64,000 bases of DNA from Zea mays (lineage: Eukaryota > Streptophyta > Magnoliopsida > Poales > Poaceae). Within the stretch, counting starts at the first letter, position 1; each line of letters opens with the position of its first letter. The DNA lies in the NCBI RefSeq assembly GCF_902167145.1, contig NC_050101.1, forward strand, positions 110,823,789-110,887,788, in the 5' to 3' direction. The notes under the pieces are model-generated. The model searched no databases. It was not told the origin of the DNA and saw only the letters and a program-made list of their open reading frames with translations. The translations under genes were made by a program, and so were the position numbers. Shown piece by piece: positions 11,320-22,254 of this stretch.

Positions 11320-12398
11320 GTGTGCGATCCCATGTTCTCTAGGCCCGCAATTAGCAGTGTGCGATCAACTGGATTTAATTTGAGTTAGTTTTGATCTTTA
11401 GATCAATTTTTAGGTGCGGATGGTCCGGTATGGTATAAATTCTAGTGGTCTACAGATATGAAGACCTTTGAATTTTGAGCTGATTTTTGGTGAGCAGCTT
11501 CCTTATGGCCTTGTGAGTATATATATGCTGAAAAACTCTTTTACTGATTCTTCTCCTTCTCGATTCTGGCCTTTTCTGCTGTGTTATTTTTTTCTTTTGA
11601 ATATTGTTGATTACATATCGCCACAAGTTAGCATCAGTATACTCATTGTCTTTTTTACATGTAATTGCTCGTGATTAAATAAAAATGTAGACCAAAATCA
11701 CCTAGAGTTCAACTACTTTTGTTTGATCGTCTGTTTGGTCTAATCCTTATAACGAATTAACTTGCAGGTACCTCCGGGTCATCAAGTTCTATGTTACTGC
11801 CATCATCAAATCAATGGGATTGATCTCAAGTTCGCACAATGTTGTTGGCACAACATGGAGGTCATTATCATCACGCTGATGCTATTTTTTATCATGTGTG
11901 GACTCTCACTAATTTCAAAGGTAATTAAGTAAATGTTCAAGCAAAATACTTATGAAATTGAGATGATTGATCGTAAATTTAAAATTATTAGGCTAATAAA
12001 TTTTTCACGGAGCCTGCACTAATTGGTGAGTACGCAACGTTCATATGCCTGCTAGCAATTACAAAGTAAAATATTCACAATGGGTTAATCGACTATTTGA
12101 TTAGCTTTCAGGCCATCTAGCCTCAGTTAGCATCTCTAGCTAGCTCTTCTCCACGTTTAGCTTTCAATCCATCATCGTCTCTGCAGGTGAGCGCCATATC
12201 TATCTATCATATATATATAATTAGTGTGCAAACAAAAACCAACTACATGTAATAGCATTACATACGTTGTGTGTATTATGCTGACTTATATTAATGTTTG
12301 CATTTACAGTAGCGATACTGCTGGCCAGAATTTTGGGAATAGTATGGCTCCAACATCTACTCGCAAAGATCTTTGGAACAGGTGACCAACAACACGAC

Positions 12399-12578
12399 GA
12401 TGAATCCGAGGCAACGACCACGCATGGTGATGAATCCCACACGACGACCACGCATGGTGATGAATCTCAGACGACGACCATGTATGGTGATGAATCCCAG
12501 ACGATGACCACGTATGGTGATGAATCCTAGACGATGACCACGTATGGTGATGAATCCCAGACGATGAACATGTATGAC
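12399..12578 (+). repeat. 30-bp coding minisatellite, six units
   Basis: GATGAATCC recurs at exact 30-base spacing (12399, 12429, 12459, 12489, 12519, 12549). The plus frame gives a ten-residue DESQTTTxxG repeat. One unit has TAG at 12528 where the others have CAG, closing the frame. Confidence 0.9.
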
Positions 12579-12939
12579 GCAGCGCGGTCCTCTTTGTATT
12601 ACACAGCGTCGTCCTCTTCGTTCTTCTACTCAGCCGAGCAGTCACCAACCATTGATAGTGAAACCGACCAACAACCACCTCGTCCTGCTGCCGCCGCCTT
12701 CATTGTTCTCCCCTCGCACCATAGAACTGCAAATATTCGAGGTACAAGATATCAGTACCTCTGGCATGAATGAAGAGGAGGACGACGATGACTTTATTAG
12801 AGAATGGGAGAGTGAATAATTGGTCGATAGTAACTAACAATTTGTAATTCGACATTGGAGGCATATTAATTGGGTCTATGATATGGTGTAATATAGACGT
12901 GCCCTCGAACATATGTGTATGTATGACTTTTTCACTTTA

Positions 12940-13375
12940 TATTCAAATTTGATGCAAATGGGCATATTAGGTCAATTCAAAAGTTTATTCTATGCATACA
13001 TTTAGGGGGAGTCGTACAAACACAAATGTTCAAAAAGGATAGTGTTAATTCTTTCTATTATTTCTTGTTGTTTTATTTGTTTTGGCATCAATCACCAAAA
13101 AGAGGAGATTGAAAGTGCAATCAACCTCATGAGGGTTTTGGTGATTAATGGACAAAACAAATAAAAATATACTAATGAGTTTGCTCGTAGTGTATGTCAG
13201 TTTTAAATCATAACAGGATGCACATGGAAGAAATAAACGAACTAACTGGAAACCAAGTGTTAAAAGGATAAATATCTGCAGGTAGTTTTTGGCGGAGATC
13301 CCCAAGTTTTTTGACTATTTTTTATTAGTAATAGGGATCTTTTGTATGGTTAGTTCCTTCGCAAGGTAAGGATGG
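12940..13375 (+). mobile_element. Sirevirus 3' fragment with partial LTR (type C)
   Basis: An ATTTAGGGGGAG motif near 13000 and a CACCAAAAAGAGGAGA polypurine tract at 13093-13108 lead into an LTR start TGAAAGTGCAATC at 13110. This is the same arrangement as at 19688-19705. The LTR is cut after about 265 bases, where a different LTR begins. Confidence 0.6.
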
Positions 13376-14662
13376 TGTAAGGAAAATGGACCCCGGGCCA
13401 TTTAGCTAAATAGGTTTTGGTGTTTGATGATCAACATAATTGTGGACTAATGTGTTTGCTAGTGTATGTATTTGTAGTTCACAGGATGCTAAAGTTACTT
13501 GGACCAAGGCATTAAGGAAAGCAAGACCTCAAAATAAGAAATTATAAAGATCAAGTGAAGTCCAAGAAACGAAGGAAGTGTTGCCACGACAGACTATCTG
13601 GTCTGGAGCACCGGACTGTCCGGTGCCATATGCCAGACTGTCCGGTGCACCAGGGAATAGTAGCCCAACGACTAGTTCCAGGTGGCACTATGGAGAGAAG
13701 ACCACCAGACTATCTAGTGTGAAGTCTGGAGTGTCTGGTGTAAAAAGGCTGCGCGCCAACGGTCGCCTGCGGTGTCAGACCAACGGCTAGGCGCACCGGA
13801 CAGTGAATAATGCACTGTCCGGTGCGCCGCTGAGACCACCAGCTTTTCTCCAACGGATAGTTTTGTGTTGGGGGCTATAAATACACCCCAACCGACCATT
13901 CCAAGGTGTGGGTGCCCAAGCAATACCAAGGCATATTGTAAACATTTCCAAGTGCTTACTAGAATCACTCGGTGATTAGTGTAGGTGCTTTGCGAAGTGC
14001 TTAGATTAGTTAGATCGCTTTAGCGCTTGCTCTAGGTGAATCCTAGTTAGTTGAGTGAGTTTAGAAAAACCATACAACCCCTCGACTCTTGTGTGAGCCA
14101 TTGTAATTATATCGAGTGGGGCGAGAGTTTTGCGAGACCGTGACAACCGAGTTTGTGTCACGGCCGCCATCGTGTACCAAAGGGAACGAGGTCTGCGATG
14201 TTTTCGGCCGAAAGCTCGATAATGGAGACGACGGGGAGCATCAGAGAGGAGCCAGAAGCGGAGCACCACTTGCGCGTGGAGAAGGCCCACGACTCTCTAC
14301 GAACTTACTCGACCGAGGTGCTTGGCCCTCGCGTGGGCTTCCCTTTGCATAGGGGCACCAACGAGGATTAGTCGGGACCTTACGCGGTTCTGGATACCTC
14401 GGTAAAAATACCGGCGTCATCCACGAGAGTTTGCATCTCTACCTTTCTCTTTAGTTTCCACATTTATATTAAGCATTTAAGTTTCAATCTTGTCTTTATA
14501 CTTATATTGTTTTAGATTGAAACTTAGTCATTGCGGTAGAGATAGCAACACTTAGACTAAATGTAGTTTGCACATTCTAGTTTAATTAATTGCATAGGTT
14601 TTGCTCTAAGGATTTATTTGTGGCCAAGTTTAGTGAAAGTTTTAGAAGTCCTAATTCACCCC
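13376..14662 (+). mobile_element. Sirevirus-type LTR, type A (3' end truncated)
   Basis: It starts TGTAAGGAAAATGGACCCCG. It contains paired palindromes around CCGGACTGTCCGGTG (13600-13840), a TATA box GGCTATAAATACACC near 13870, and reaches CTAATTCACCCC, the usual text just before such LTRs end. The final CA is missing, because the sequence passes into pol at about 14663. Gag and the primer binding site are therefore deleted. Its start differs from the type B LTRs further right, so it is not the partner of the 3' LTR at 19705. Confidence 0.7.
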
Positions 14663-14689
14663 CTGCGTCACCTATTTCCTTCAGATGGT

Positions 14690-17600
14690 ATGCACCAACT
14701 ATTTCTATCCGCATCAAAATTCTAGTATTGAAAAGTTGCGAAGTATTCTTAGTAGAATCGCTTGGTTACAATTTGCTTTCTGTAAGTCCATTATTTCATA
14801 TGGGCTATAATTGCTTATTTACAAATATTGATGTATCTGTCTTTAGAAGAAGTGATGGCTCATTAGCTGTTAGAGGTGTATTAAACGGCAAGCTTTATTA
14901 ATCTAGATGCATGTCTAATTGCTAAGAGTAACTTAGGCTGACTCTAGCATCACTGTGTAGCACATGTTGGAATGAAGAATCTTTATAAGCTTCTAAAGGG
15001 AGAACATGTGTTAGGACTAACCGATGTCTGTTTTGAGAAAGACAGACCTTGTGCAGCGTGTCAGGCAGGGAAGAAGGTGGGAACTACTCATCCAAGCAAG
15101 AATGTGATGACAACATCAAGACCACTAGAACTTCTCCATATGGATCTCTTCAGGCCCGTTGCTTATCTTAGCATCGGGGGAAGTAAGTATGGTCTTGTAA
15201 TTGTTGATGATTTTTGCCGCTTCACTTGGGTATCCTTTTTGCAGGATAAATCAGAAACCCAAAGTACATTAAAGCGCTTTCTAAGGAGAGTCCAAAATGA
15301 GTTTGAGCTCAAGGTAAAGAAAATCAGGAGCGACAATGGATCTGAGTTCAAGAATCTTCAAGGGGAAGAATACCTTGAGGAGGAAGCATCAAGCATAAAT
15401 TCTCTGCTCCCTACACACCACAGCAAAATGGTGTAGTAGAGAGGAAGAACAAGACACTAATTGACATGGCAAGGACGATGCTAGGAGAATACAAGACGCC
15501 GGAGCAGTTTTGGTCGAAAGCTATGAATACGACTTGCCATGCCATAAACCGCCTCTATCTTCATCGCCTCCTCAAGAAGACGTCATACGAGCTCCTAACC
15601 AGTAACAAACCAAATGTTTCATACTTTCGTGTATTTGGAAGAAAATGCTACATCTTGGTTAAGAGAGGTAGTGAAAGGGAAATGTGCCCTTGGTCCATTT
15701 CTATAAATATTTTGGTGATTAGATGCCCAACACATATTGTTTTAAGGTGATGTGTGCCAAGTATTAAAGAGATGCAAATCAAGAATCAAGGTATGTATCT
15801 AGCCTTAGTGAATTGTTTTTGTACTAACATATTCCTCTAAGTGCTAGGAACCTTGTTAATTCAACTGAGATTGGAATGGAGAAATCTGGCTAAAAGCAGC
15901 CAGAGATGCACCAGCTTGTGGTGCACTGGACTGTCCGGTGTGCACCGAACAGTGTTCGGTGCCTAGGCTGGCCCGGCGACGAACTCATCGCTCTCGGGAA
16001 TTCACCGAAGGCGCCATGGCTAAAATTCACCGGACTGTCCGGTGAGCCAATAGCGCCCGCGACCAATGGTCAGCAACGCGATCAACGGGCGACACGTGGC
16101 CCGAGCCAACGTTCACTTGGTCGCACCGGACTGTCCGGTGTGCTAAGTGGACCACATGCTCAATGGTCGGCTTCGCCAGGAAAGGAAAGGAATCACACAC
16201 TGTTCATGTCCGGTGGTGCACCGGACTGTCCAGTGTGCCACCCAACAGAAGGCAAGAATAGCCTACCAAATGGAGTTCCAACGGCTCCTAGCTTCCTTAG
16301 GGCTATAAAAGGGACCCCTAGGCGCATGGAGCACCACACCAAGCATTCTCTAAACATTCTAAGACACCTAGACTCCGCAAATACACATTTGGATCATCAT
16401 GACTGAGATTTGAGCACTAAGTGTGTTGTGAACTTGTGGCATTGTTCTTGTGTGCTCTCTTCTTAACTTGTGTACGTATTGTTGCTGCGATTCTAGTCTT
16501 GTGTGTGTTTATTTCCCTCCCTTACTCTTGTGCTTTTCTTGTGATCAACTTTGTAAGGGTGAGAGGCTCCAACTTGTGGAGATTCCTCACAAACGGGAAA
16601 ACTACTATAAGGAAGAAACTGTGGTATTCAAGTAGATCATTGGATCACTTGAAAGGGGTTGATTGCAACCCTCGTCCATTGGGACACCACAACGTGGAAC
16701 TAGGCAAGTGTTATACTTGGCCGAACCACGTGATAAAATCACCGTGTCTCTTGTGTCGCTTTTCTATGAGATTGGTTTCTTCTCTCGAGTTCTCGCTTAA
16801 TCACTTGTGTTATTGTTCCAAAGTTCAATACTCACTCTAAAGGAACAATCAAGTGAAGAGTTCTCGCTTTAACAACTTGGCTTCAACCTTTCTAACATTT
16901 CATAACCAAGTTGGAATATTTAGTGTTAAATTTTTACAGGATCACCTATTCACCCCCCTCTAGGTGCTCTCAGGTAGACATTCAAAGTTTGCTCCCAAAG
17001 TGTAGAATGGTTTTTACTAGGTTATAATTCAAATACAAAGGCGTATAGGGTCTTCAACAAATCTTCCGGTTTGGTTGAAGTCACTAGTGACGTTGTATTT
17101 GATGAGACTAATGGCTCTCCAAGAAAGCAAGTTGATCTTGATGATATAGATGAAGATGAAGTTCCAACGACCGTAATGAGAACTATGGCAATAGGTGATG
17201 TGCGACCTTAGAAACAACAAGAACTGGATCAACCATCCTCCTCAACAATGGTGCAACACCCAACTCAAGATGAGGAACATGTACCTCAAGTAGAAGGCAT
17301 GAATCAAGGGGGAGCACAGAAAGAAAAGGATAAGGATGAAGACGTTACACAGGCACCTCCAACTCAAGTCCGGACCACCATCCAAAGGAATCATCCAGTG
17401 GATCGAATTCTGGGTGACATTAGCAAGGGAGTAACTACTCATTCGCGATTAGCTAATTTTTTGAGCATTACTCGTTTGTTTCTTCTATTGAGCTTTCAGG
17501 GTAGAAGAAGCCTTGCAGGATCCAGACTAGGTGTTGGCTATGCAGGAAAAACTCAACAACTTCAAGAGAAATGAAGTGTGGAGCCTGGTGCCACGTCCGA

Positions 17601-18908
17601 AGCAAAATGTTGTGGGAACCAAGTGGGTGTTCCTCAACAAGCAAGATGAGCATGGGGTGGTGACAAGAAACAAGGCTCGACTTGTGGCAAAAGGTTATGC
17701 CCAAGTCACAGGTTTGGATTTTGAGGACACTTTTGCTCCTGTAGCTAGGCTTGAATCAATTCGCATATTATTGGCCTATGCTGCTCACCATTCTTTTAAG
17801 CTATTCGAAATGGTCGTGAAGAGCGCCTTCCTCAATAGACCAATCAAGGAGGAGGTGTACGTGGAACAACCCCGTGGCTTTGAGGATGATATGTATCCCG
17901 ACCATGTTTATAAGCTCACTAAGGCGCTCTATATGGGCTTAAGTAAGCTCTAAGAGCATGATACAAATGCCTTATAAATTTTCTCATTTTCAATGCTTTC
18001 AAGGTCAAGAAAGCAGATCCTACTCTTTTTACTAATCAAAAGTCTTGTGAAGAGTTTAGCAGGGTAATGATGCAGAAATTCGAAATGTCGATGATGGGCA
18101 AGTTGAACTACTTCCTTGGATTTCAAGTGAAGCAACTCAAGGAACGAACATTCATATCCCAAACAAAGTACACTCAAGACTTGCTCAAAAGGTTTGGGAT
18201 GAAGGACACAAAGCCTGCCAAGACGCCAATGGGAACCGACGGGCACTTGGACCTCGGCAAGGGAGGTAAGTCCATTGATCAAAAGGCATATCGATCTATG
18301 ATAGGTTCATTACTTTATCTTTGTGCTGGTAGACCGAATATAATTCTTAGTGTATGCATTTGTGCTAGCTTTCAATTTGACCCCAAGGAATGTCATCTTG
18401 TGGCCGTGAAGCGAATTCTTAGATATTTAGTTCATACGCCTTGCTTCGGGATATGGTATCCAAAGGGGTCTACCTTTGAGTTAATCGGATATTCAAATTC
18501 TGACTATGCCGGATGCAAGGTCCCTGGTGTCTTGGAGCTCTAAGAAACAAACATCTGTTGCCCTATCCTTTGTTGAGGCCGAGTATGTTGCTGCAGGCCA
18601 GTGTTGCGCGCAACTATTTTGGATGAGGCAAACCCTCTAAGACTTTGGCTACAATCTAAGCAAAGTCCCACTCCTATGTGATAATGAGAGTGCAATCCTC
18701 TTGACGGATAATCCTATTGAACATAGCCGCACTAAGCACATAGACATCCGACATCACTTCTTAAGAGACCACCAGCAAAGGGGAGATATCGATGTTTGCC
18801 ATATTAGCTCCGAGAACTAGTTAGTCGATATTTTCACCAAGCCTTTAGATGAGAAAAGGTTTTAGTTGTGTAGTGAGCTAAATATCTTAGATTTGCAGAA
18901 CTTTGATT
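14690..18908 (+). pseudogene. Sirevirus (Copia) pol, decayed, split by a solo LTR
   Basis: Domains appear in Copia order. A gag-pre-integrase block with LLSVSPLFHMGYNCLF is at about 14775-14825. An integrase zinc segment (CAACQAGK near 15055) and core (HMDLF, IVDDF, SDNG) run from 15130 to 15430. Reverse transcriptase ([33 protein letters not shown]) runs from 17530 to 18540. RNase H (VEAEY, HIDIRHHFLRD, DIFTKPLD) runs from 18540 to 18870. Several frameshifts and stops break it: 14901, 15437, 17210, 17951 and 18541. The YVDD-type catalytic region is lost between 17950 and 18060. The 1301-bp solo LTR at 15672 interrupts it between integrase and RT. Confidence 0.85.
15672..16972 (+). mobile_element. 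Solo Sirevirus LTR (type B), TSD GGTAG
   Basis: It starts TGAAAGGGAAATGTGCCC and ends AGGTGCTCTCA, and is flanked by GGTAG at 15667-15671 and 16973-16977. It carries several copies of the CACCGGACTGTCCGGTG-type palindrome (15925-16230) and a TATA box GGCTATAAAAGGGACC near 16303. It sits inside the integrase/RT coding region of the older Copia element. The perfect target duplication with only one LTR indicates LTR-LTR recombination after insertion. Confidence 0.9.
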
Positions 18909-19704
18909 GATCTATATCATATATGTGTTTTATGCCCTTGATCATGTTATTTTAAGCATCATAGTCTTTACATGCTTATTTTGGTGCTCAAGTTGTACAA
19001 GTCATCCCTGGACCTCACAAGTCCTTGTGTAAAAGACACATTTATTTAGGGGGACAATGTGCTACAGCTTGACCCTTTGAGACTTATAATACAGCGTCAA
19101 AGAAGGATTGAAAGGGAAAAGGTGAACTTGGACAAAGAAGAGTCTTCCACTGCATTCCGGTACCAATGACCTTTGCTCCAAGTCCCTAGTGTGTTATCTT
19201 GTTACCCTTGGCTTTAAGTTGCATTTTTTTGTAAGGCAATGGGGTTAAAAGGCCAAATAGTTCTTCTATTTTGGTGCTTAATGCCAAAGGGGGAGAAATT
19301 AAGGCCAAAGTAACTGGATCAGCTACCACTTGTGAATTTCAAAACTTTAGTATAAGTATACTTGTTTTTTTTTCAAAACCCTCTTACTGCAGAAACTACT
19401 CTCTTATGGGGGGGGATTTGGTTATGGGAAAAGGGGGAGTTTTTGGTGTTTGATCAAAACTAGTCTTGAAAGATATTTTGATTTGCCAAAACAAGTGTTT
19501 TTGACATAGAGATAGGAAAATGAATTTGTTTTGCGAAAACAAACCAAGTGGTGGCAAAAATGATCCAAATATGCCAAATCCTATGAAAATTTGATGGGTC
19601 TTCAATTTGACATCAATTTGCACTCTTTAGTTCGCATTTGGATATGTTATTACATTTTGAGTTGCTTTTGATGTGTTGGCATGAATCACCAAAAAGGAGG
19701 AGAT
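18909..19704 (+). other. Sirevirus 3' untranslated region and polypurine tract
   Basis: It lies between RNase H and the 3' LTR. It contains TTTAGGGGGACAA near 19040, CCAAAGGGGGAGAAATTAAG near 19284, and the terminal purine stretch AAAAAGGAGGAGAT ending at 19704, which primes plus-strand synthesis in this group. No gene is seen. Confidence 0.65.
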
Positions 19705-20979
19705 TGAAAGGGAAATGTGCCCTTGGGCCATTTCTACATTGTTTTGGTGATTAGATGCTCAACACATGTTTTTTAACTAATATGAGCACAAAGACGAAGA
19801 GAAGCAAATTGGAGAAACAAAGGTATGATTCTAGCACTTAGTAAATTGTTTTTGGTACTAACTATGTTCAATTAAGTGCTAGGAATCTTCTCAAATTGAA
19901 AGAAATTAAATTGGAGAAGTTTGGCTAAGTCCAGCCAAACTTACACTAGCCTGGGGTGCACCGGACTGTCCGGTGCTAGGCTGGTACCGTCGGTGAACAT
20001 GCAGCTCTCAGGAAAATGCTAGGGTGTCGCGACTATAATTCACCGGACTGTTTGGTGTGCATATCACGCGCCCAGCCAACGGTCGACCGTGCGATCAGCG
20101 GGCACCACGTGGCTCAGCCAACGGTCAGCAGGCGGCACCGGACTGTCTGGTGTGCCACGGGGCCAGTGGCTGGCAATGGTCGGTTCACCAAATAAGGAAG
20201 GAAATCGAGCACTGTTCACTGTCCGGTGTGCCCACAGACAGAAGGCAACCAAGCCTACCAAATGGAGATCCAACGGCTCGTAGGGTCCTTGGGGCTATAA
20301 AAGGGAACCCTAGGCGCATGGTGCAAAATACCAAGCTTTCATTGAACATCCTACAACGTCGAGACATCGCATTCAAGCCTTTGCTTTAATAGATAGAGAT
20401 TTGGGCACTTGTGTTGAGCTGTAATTTCATCGTGCTGTCTTTGTGCTATTCTCTCTTGACTTGTGTGCGTGAGTTGCTGCAAGTTTGTCTCGTGTGTTTG
20501 ATTCTACCTCCCCCTTAACTCTTGTGGTTTACTTGAAATCAGTTGTGTAAGGGTGACAGACTCCAACTTGTGGAGATTCCTCATAAAGAGAAAACTTGAG
20601 ATAAGGAAGAAAACGGTGGCACTCAAGTTTGATCTTCGGATCACTTGAGAGGGGTTGAGTGCAACCCTTGACCGAAGGAGGTCACCACAACATGGAGTAG
20701 GCATTGGCCAAACCATGGGATAAAAACACATTTTCACTTGTGCATCTATTTATTGTGATTGTTTTTTCCAAAGAGTTCTCACCTATTCACTTGCATTATT
20801 GTTCATAAGTTTAATACATATCTTAAAGGAACAATCGAGTGAAGAGTTCTCTTCCTCTCTCTACCTCTATTCATATCAACATGGTTTTGATTTTACTAAC
20901 ACTTATTATAAACCAAGTTTGTCTTGTTTAGAGTTGATTTTCATAGGATCACCTATTCACCCCCCTCTAGGTGCTCTCA
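19705..20979 (+). mobile_element. Sirevirus 3' LTR (type B)
   Basis: It begins TGAAAGGGAAATGTGCCC and ends AGGTGCTCTCA, 1275 bp, immediately after the polypurine tract. It has the palindromic CCGGACTGTCCGGTG motifs (19955-20240) and a TATA box GGCTATAAAAGGGAACC near 20291. It is closely related to the solo LTR at 15672. The sequence to its right (CCGAGCACTG...) is CACTA subterminal DNA, so this element entered a CACTA. No matching target duplication is seen on the left side of the nest. Confidence 0.85.
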
Positions 20980-21975
20980 CCGAGCACTGTGGCTGTGGCA
21001 CTCGACAAAGGGACTAGCAAAGGAGCCCCCGGAGCCTTATTTACCGAGTGCTAGTCTAGCAGGCACTTAGCAAAGAGGTAGCCTTTGCCGAGTGTCAGGG
21101 AGGACACTCGGCAAAGGCTCCATCACTGTCACTTCGCATCGTGATGGCGACTTTTCTTTGTCGAGTACCAAGTGGCACTCGGCAAAGCCTTTGCCGAGTG
21201 CCCGACAAAAAGTACTCAACAAAGAGGTCCTTACTAATGTACATGTTCACCGAGTGTTTTCCAGGCTTTGCCGAGTGCCTGAAGCACTCGGCAAAGAAAC
21301 TGTGTCAGGTAGTGGCAGCTGTTAGGAGAAGAGTGTTGTAGTGCTACCAACATTACAAAGGCATTGTCTTTCATTTTTATCTTCTATCAATGCCGGAATC
21401 AGTTGCTTTGCCGAGTGTCTAAAACACTCGGCAAAGCCTGAAAAACACTCGGAGAAGGCTTTGCAGAGTGTGACACTCGACAAAGAAAACTCGACGAACT
21501 GTACATCGGCAATGGCTTCTTTGGCGAGTACTTTTTATCGGACACTCGGAAAAGACTTTGCCGAGTGTCAGCTGGTACTCGGCAAAGAAAAGTCACCGTC
21601 ATGGCACCAGATAACGGCGACAGAGTCTGTGCTGAGTGCCCACCGAGTGACAATCGGCAAAGGCTCACTCTTTGTCGAGTGCCACTAACCTAACACTCGG
21701 CAAACAAGATCCTTGTGGGCCCCTTTACTAGGTCCTTCGCCGAGTGTATTAGGTGGCACTCGGCAAAGGCTCCCTCTTTGCTGAGTGCTAGCCGGACCAG
21801 CACTCGGCAAAGAAATCACCAGCGGGCTTGTTTGTCAGTTCCTTTGCCGAGAGCATTAGGAGGCACTCGGCAAAGGTTGCTTCTTTGCCGAGTGTCAAGG
21901 CCATAGCACTCGACAAAGCGGTTATGCTGGTGCCTAGATGTGCCCTCTTTGCCGAGTGTTACACTCGGCAAAGTG
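20980..21975. repeat. CACTA subterminal repeats (TTTGCCGAGTG), 3' side
   Basis: More than twenty copies of TTTGCCGAGTG or its complement CACTCGGCAAAG, often as close inverted pairs such as the one around 21180-21200. In CACTA elements such arrays bind the element's TNPA-type protein. Confidence 0.9.
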
Positions 21976-22254
21976 ACCAATATACCCCTTTTTATTTATT
22001 TTTTGCTATTCCTTTCAAACAAACAAAAGATATATCACATAATCATCACATATACATCACATATATCACATAATCATCACATACATAATAGAGACCACAT
22101 ATTTCACAAAAAAGCACAAATCTCACAAGTTTTTCACAAAAATGTCTAAGTTCATACCAAGTTTCACCAACATAAGTATTACCAACTCCAAAACATAATT
22201 TTTTCACAAACATAAGTTCAGGACAAGTTTGTCACACAAGTCTCATAATCACCA
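21976..22254. other. CACTA 3' UTR, no gene
   Basis: AT-rich sequence with short CACATA-type repeats (22030-22110) between the subterminal array and the TNPA-like gene. Confidence 0.4.

Larger units (their letters stand above)
11160..12830 (+). pseudogene. SERINC/TMS-family pseudogene, locus A
   Basis: It is related to the intact-looking copy at 41223-42523 on the other strand. The best exon, 11768-11920, is flanked by the same acceptor (GCAG/GTACCTC) and donor (AAG/GTAATTAAG). Its end reads MCGLSLISK against MCALSLISK in the other copy. The exon is about 10 bases shorter than its counterpart, so the frame is broken. A remnant of the next exon lies at about 12000-12025. The leader segment with CTCTGCAG/GTGAGCGCC is duplicated at 12141-12232. 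The distal part (12303-12820) is open but carries a 30-bp repeat and a TAG, and has no counterpart in the family. Confidence 0.65.

Noticed and set aside
20980..21975. CRISPR-like array of regularly repeated units
   Set aside because: The repeats are inverted pairs of TTTGCCGAGTG with variable spacing, typical of CACTA subterminal DNA in a plant genome.
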